From Chitinophagaceae bacterium (lineage in GTDB: Bacteria > Bacteroidota > Bacteroidia > Chitinophagales > Chitinophagaceae), in NCBI GenBank assembly GCA_947447265.1, contig CANFKC010000006.1, positions 1 through 64,000 of the forward strand: a stretch of DNA of 64,000 nt, in the 5' to 3' direction. The translations under genes were made by a program, and so were the position numbers. Every line of letters starts with the position of its first letter. The stretch's first letter is position 1. Below the pieces are notes generated by a model. That model was not told where the DNA came from. It did no database searches and was given only the letters and a program-made list of their open reading frames with translations. Below are positions 61,018 to 64,000 of the stretch, in pieces.

Positions 61018-61422
61018 ATGACAGACTTTTATCATCAATCGTTTTTCGATTTAGATATTTCCTATTCTATCATAATTGAAGATGATGGTAGCGTTGCTTA
61101 TGCCTACTTGTTAAAAGACGAAAAGATAGTTGGAGATGTATGGCTCTATAACCAGGGCATAGCGCCAGCAGTAGTGGATTGGAAAAACAAGGACGTGCCA
61201 TTCCTTAACCCATCGGTATTCTTATTAAGCGAGCGAACTATTGCCCCCATTAAAAAAGAGAGTGATTTCAATATTAAATGGACGTTGGAAAACCAAAAGG
61301 TCCAGGCGAATATTTATATCAGGGGAGCATTAATAGCGTGTCTAAAACCAGGTGATTTTCCTGGGTTTTCAACTTTGGTTTGCAAAGATGGTCCGCTTGC
61401 AAAGGCACTCTTAATGCCATGA
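61018..61422 (+). CDS. hypothetical cytoplasmic protein (134 aa)
   Basis: 134 residues without a signal peptide or membrane segment. Beta-rich, with YSIIIEDDGSVAYAYLLKDEKIVGDVWLYN near the N-terminus and PFLNPSVFLLSE in the middle. Composition and a good ATG make it likely real. It resembles nothing I can name. It follows the 71-aa gene after a terminator, so it has its own promoter, which I cannot place. Confidence 0.7.
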   Translation: MTDFYHQSFFDLDISYSIIIEDDGSVAYAYLLKDEKIVGDVWLYNQGIAPAVVDWKNKDVPFLNPSVFLLSERTIAPIKKESDFNIKWTLENQKVQANIYIRGALIACLKPGDFPGFSTLVCKDGPLAKALLMP

Positions 61423-61456
61423 TTAAGCGGTGTTACTTCAGCGGTTCTTAACCGTA

Positions 61457-61580
61457 ATTGGCGCAACTGTTTTCACTTGTGTCTTTAAAACTGCAAGTCA
61501 TTTCGACTTGCGAAATAGCTTGTTTAGAATGAATAAGGTATAGCCCGATGGTTGTTGGTGAGAATCCCAAAAATGGCGGG
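61457..61580 (+). repeat. direct repeat, copy 1 (~124 bp)
   Basis: About 80% identical to 63770-63893, from ATTGGCGCA through the shared stretch TTGTGTCTTTAAAACTGCAA to GGTTGTNGGTGAGAA. Contains a small hairpin GCAAGTC-ATTTC-GACTTGC. A frame reading YSPMVVGENPKNGG is shared with copy 2 but leads nowhere here. The bases between this copy and the ORF at 61648 hold no other feature. Confidence 0.85.
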
Positions 61581-61647
61581 AATAATATATGTGTAGTGTC
61601 TGTTTGTTTGCGAAATAGTTTCTATCTTAGGTGTAAAATATACCAGG

Positions 61648-61824
61648 ATGGAACACAAAGAAATATATACTCAGATAGGGCAAAGGCTACGCCAGGTTAG
61701 GAAGTTGCTGAATGAAAAAATGGAAGCTGCAGACTCAGGCCATTGGGATGACGAAATTAAAGATTGCATGCCTCCTGGAGTAAATTGCGAGTGTGAACTA
61801 GCATTTGTTGATGCCAAATATTGA
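61648..61824 (+). CDS. small ORF with HTH-like start (58 aa)
   Basis: ATG 61648 to TGA 61824. The opening EIYTQIGQRLRQVRKLLNEK looks like the first helices of an XRE-type DNA-binding protein, but the protein then turns to an acidic, cysteine-containing tail (KDCMPPGVNCECE) and stops, so no complete HTH is present. It may be a truncated regulator or a real small protein. It lies between repeat copy 1 and a start-less coding remnant. Confidence 0.4.
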   Translation: MEHKEIYTQIGQRLRQVRKLLNEKMEAADSGHWDDEIKDCMPPGVNCECELAFVDAKY

Positions 61825-61847
61825 ATACCACTTAACCGAATAATTGA

Positions 61848-62078
61848 TCTCAATGGGACAAGGGGGATTTTGCAACATTTTTTTCCGGCCCCATTGGTGT
61901 TGCATTATCTCAGCAATTAGGTTCAGATGCTATAGACTTAGCTAATCTTCAATCTGGTACTTACAAAGTTATCCGTCATGAATCCGGCTACATACCTGCG
62001 CCTATCTATAACTTCTTTGCACCAGTGCCATTGTCAAGATTGAGTGCAGAGTGTATTATTCCGGTTACACTTAAATAA
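61848..62078 (+). pseudogene. start-less coding remnant, 76 codons
   Basis: Open from just after a TGA (61845) to TAA (62078), with protein-like composition: DFATFFSGPIGVALSQQLG, then SGTYKVIRHESGYIPAPI and a PVPLSRLS stretch. There is no ATG or early GTG/TTG in frame. It ends seven bases before the next gene's start, as an operon member would. Probably the 3' end of a gene cut by rearrangement, or a small gene with an unrecognised start. Confidence 0.4.
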
Positions 62079-62085
62079 AGTACAA

Positions 62086-63255
62086 ATGAAAGTATCAATT
62101 ATCAATAAAAAACACAGAAAACTGCAAGGCAATTTTCGTTGGTTTGTAGTATTATTTGTAGTCTCATTGTTCACTGCTTTTGTAGCCTTTTGCGGTTTCA
62201 CTACTAAGAAGCGCATTACTGCCTCGCATAAAGCGTATCATAGTCTAGTGTCACGCATAGATTCGTTTTTCATTCCTGTAAAGATTGGTAAAGACAACAC
62301 CTTTATTTTTTCACGAGATTCAAACGCATACTATGTTTATTCTGAAGAAACAGACAGTATCTATGCTTATGACCTATCTGAACGAAAAATAATTGACGCT
62401 ATTGGTATTAAGAATTCTAAATTGGGTTCAAAATTTAATTATTTCTTTCATGGGAATAAATTTTACGTACTTAAAAAATATGCAAGAGCTATCAATGAGT
62501 ACCTTTCCCAATCTTTAATGCATGAAAGAGACTTTCACTTTAATGACAGCAGTTCGCCCCAAGTTTCTTACCTGCCAATAGATCTTTCATTCCAGATCAG
62601 TACTGACAGCAGTATTATTTTGTACAGAGTACCTAAGTACAACATAACGAATAAAGAGGAGAGAATAAAGTATTTCTCATCAAAAATGTTAGTAAAGGTT
62701 CAACTTGAAGGTCAAAATGCGAATGTAGTTGCCGAATTTGGCACATTTCCCGATGCTTATAGATCTGCCTTATACAATGAGTATTATCCTAAAGCAGTCT
62801 TAATGGGGGGTAAATCGGTGGGGTATATGTTCAGTGATAGCCCATACCTTTATATTTTTGATAAAAATATATGCAAAAAGACATTTCTGAATGGGCTAGA
62901 TGCCAATACCTTTATTCCTGTGAATTCAGATAGCAGTGCCTTACGTAGTTACATAACCAATTATAGCCTGATGAGTGAACGGTATGTTTCAGCATTGTAT
63001 GATAAACAAAAAAAGTATTTATACGTTTTCCAGACACGTCAAGCACATAAAGTGAATGATAAATACCTGACCTTGTGGGAAGACAAACCACTCTCATTAT
63101 ATGTTGTGGATAGCACCTATAATGTGATAGCTAAAAAGGATTTTGAGCATATCGGCAATTACTTTTTTTCTTCATTCTTTTGCTACAACGGCAAGTTATA
63201 CATGGGCAAATATCAGAATGGAAAACTACTTTTAGAAGTCTATGAAACTAAATAA
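62086..63255 (+). CDS. membrane-anchored beta-propeller-like protein (389 aa)
   Basis: From ATG 62086, the upstream start being less likely. Residues about 16-40 form one membrane anchor (WFVVLFVVSLFTAFVAFCGF). The rest is beta-rich with repeated phrases of the type YYVYSEETDSIYAYDL, YLYIFDKN, KYLYVFQTR and GKLYMGKYQNG, suggesting six or so blades, as in DUF4221/6-bladed propeller proteins of Bacteroidota (similarity is impression only). The stop overlaps the start of the next gene by 14 bases, so the two are coupled. Placed between two direct repeats. Confidence 0.75.
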   Translation: MKVSIINKKHRKLQGNFRWFVVLFVVSLFTAFVAFCGFTTKKRITASHKAYHSLVSRIDSFFIPVKIGKDNTFIFSRDSNAYYVYSEETDSIYAYDLSERKIIDAIGIKNSKLGSKFNYFFHGNKFYVLKKYARAINEYLSQSLMHERDFHFNDSSSPQVSYLPIDLSFQISTDSSIILYRVPKYNITNKEERIKYFSSKMLVKVQLEGQNANVVAEFGTFPDAYRSALYNEYYPKAVLMGGKSVGYMFSDSPYLYIFDKNICKKTFLNGLDANTFIPVNSDSSALRSYITNYSLMSERYVSALYDKQKKYLYVFQTRQAHKVNDKYLTLWEDKPLSLYVVDSTYNVIAKKDFEHIGNYFFSSFFCYNGKLYMGKYQNGKLLLEVYETK

Positions 63256-63709
63256 TATTCTACTTTTTATATTTTTATGTACTAGTTTTTGTGACCCAAT
63301 TGTCGCTAAGCAAATAGTTAGGAATAAGGTCTATCACAGGTACAAGAACGAAACAGTGGAATTTGGGAACTATCTCAAGAACAAGTTCAATAAACGCATA
63401 CCTAACGATACTACGTACTATTTTTTAATATCAGAGCGCGGATGTCATGGGTGCATTACGGGTGTCATAGATTCGTTTAAGCGTAATAGCAAGACACTTT
63501 TCATCGTGTCACCTACTGCAAAAAAGATATATTTCGGTAGAAATTTCAGCAGCCCCCATTTATTTGTTGATAGTACTGAGGAGATTAACCGTATAAGGTT
63601 TCATAAGGGCAATATTGCAGTTGTGGTAACTTCTGCTAGTAAGATAGATACCATTATTGCGCTCGAGCCATCTACCTTATCAGGTCAGATCAGGTGTTTG
63701 ATAAAATAA
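63242..63709 (+). CDS. secreted protein with CxxC motif (155 aa)
   Basis: Signal peptide 1-22 (NNILLFIFLCTSFCDPIVAK). The mature domain has one obvious motif, C68-x-x-C71 in ISERGCHGCITGVID, then alternating strands (TLFIVSPTAKK, NIAVVVTSASK). This fits a thioredoxin-like or metal-binding exported protein; no family is certain. ATG overlaps the previous gene by 14 bases, which implies translational coupling and joint function. Repeat copy 2 follows 60 bases later. Confidence 0.75.
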   Translation: MKLNNILLFIFLCTSFCDPIVAKQIVRNKVYHRYKNETVEFGNYLKNKFNKRIPNDTTYYFLISERGCHGCITGVIDSFKRNSKTLFIVSPTAKKIYFGRNFSSPHLFVDSTEEINRIRFHKGNIAVVVTSASKIDTIIALEPSTLSGQIRCLIK

Positions 63710-63769
63710 TAGGATAAATGAGATACTGGTAGAAATGAGGGTATTGATGTACCCAGGCTTGGCCCCCAA

Positions 63770-63893
63770 ATTGGCGCATGTGTTTTCCACTTGTGTCTTT
63801 AAAACTGCAAGTCTTTTCGACTTGCGAGCTAGCTCGTTTACATTGAATAATGTACATCCCAATGGTTGTCGGTGAGAACACCAACAACGGTGG
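63770..63893 (+). repeat. direct repeat, copy 2 (~124 bp)
   Basis: Second copy of the repeat at 61457-61580, with the same hairpin core (GCAAGTC-TTTTC-GACTTGC) and the same MVVGENxxNGG reading. Here that reading is an intact short ORF. Confidence 0.85.
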
Positions 63894-63984
63894 TAGCGCA
63901 ATTACTTTTTACTCCCCATACACCAACGAAAGCACCTCTTTAAAAACCGTTGCAATACCAAAAAAGATCGCAGATTTTTTATAA
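63850..63984 (+). CDS. possible 44-aa protein starting inside repeat copy 2
   Basis: ATG 63850 to TAA 63984: MYIPMVVGENTNNGG, then SAITFYSPYTNE and a C-terminal VAIPKKIADFL. Its first third is shared with the degenerate frame in repeat copy 1, and the rest is unique. Hydrophobic/beta composition, no signal peptide. It may be the tail of a gene family whose other parts were lost. Bases 63985-64000 are the window end. Confidence 0.35.
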   Translation: MYIPMVVGENTNNGGSAITFYSPYTNESTSLKTVAIPKKIADFL

Positions 63985-64000
63985 CCGATTTGGTACGACA

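Noticed and set aside
63680-63901. Minus-strand frames over the last direct repeat
   Set aside because: They are products of the repeat sequence and overlap the end of the CxxC gene; no start or conserved motif is visible.

Overview
The window reads as a chromosomal segment of a Bacteroidota bacterium, most likely of the Chitinophagales/Chitinophagaceae type (family level is inference). Supporting signs: C-terminal type IX secretion (T9SS) sorting domains on three proteins plus a PorW/SprE-like T9SS component; a TonB-dependent receptor paired with a DUF4249 lipoprotein; Bacteroidota promoter signals (TTTG, about 20 bases, TAnnTTTG) in front of tRNA-Arg and other genes; almost no Shine-Dalgarno sequences; and lipoprotein and secretion signals typical of the phylum.

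0-13 kb is mostly housekeeping on alternating strands: an M23 peptidase and Bcp peroxiredoxin, pdxH with an overlooked 47-aa membrane protein, a chromate transporter facing a SCO-type copper chaperone, membrane proteins (one unknown, one DoxX), an endonuclease/exonuclease/phosphatase-fold lipoprotein, a DinB-fold protein, deoC, icd, rlmH and tRNA-Arg(ACG). 13.5-30.5 kb is one intact reading frame for a 5,666-residue T9SS-exported surface protein. Its core is ten ~1.1-kb units, each made of an Ig-like domain, a GEVED domain and a second Ig-like domain. A glycosyltransferase follows, then the ribosomal cassette rplK-rplA-rplJ-rplL, without rpoB, nusG or secE beside it and with AATT-type short repeats in its intergenic spaces.

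34-46 kb holds T9SS cargo, a DUF1800-DUF1501 pair, a YCF48/BNR-repeat protein, the TonB receptor/DUF4249 pair, an arylsulfotransferase-like protein, and a small operon of AtpZ-like, membrane and SprT-like proteins. 46-50 kb carries the PorW/SprE homologue, which has an unusual 11-residue-periodic charged N-terminal segment and no ATG start, and may act in export of the giant protein.

The most striking functional cluster is at 51.9-56.4 kb. Three different photolyase/cryptochrome genes (a photolyase-like flavoprotein, an iron-sulfur (6-4)-type photolyase and a CRY-DASH) lie head to tail with a DUF2256 zinc-ribbon gene, and a truncated second DUF2256 copy follows. 56-61 kb has an esterase, an MFS transporter, a NodU/CmcH-type carbamoyltransferase and small proteins. 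The last 2.5 kb looks like a recently rearranged accessory region: two copies of a ~124-bp direct repeat bracket a short HTH-like ORF, a start-less coding remnant and an overlapping pair encoding a propeller-like protein and a CxxC secreted protein.
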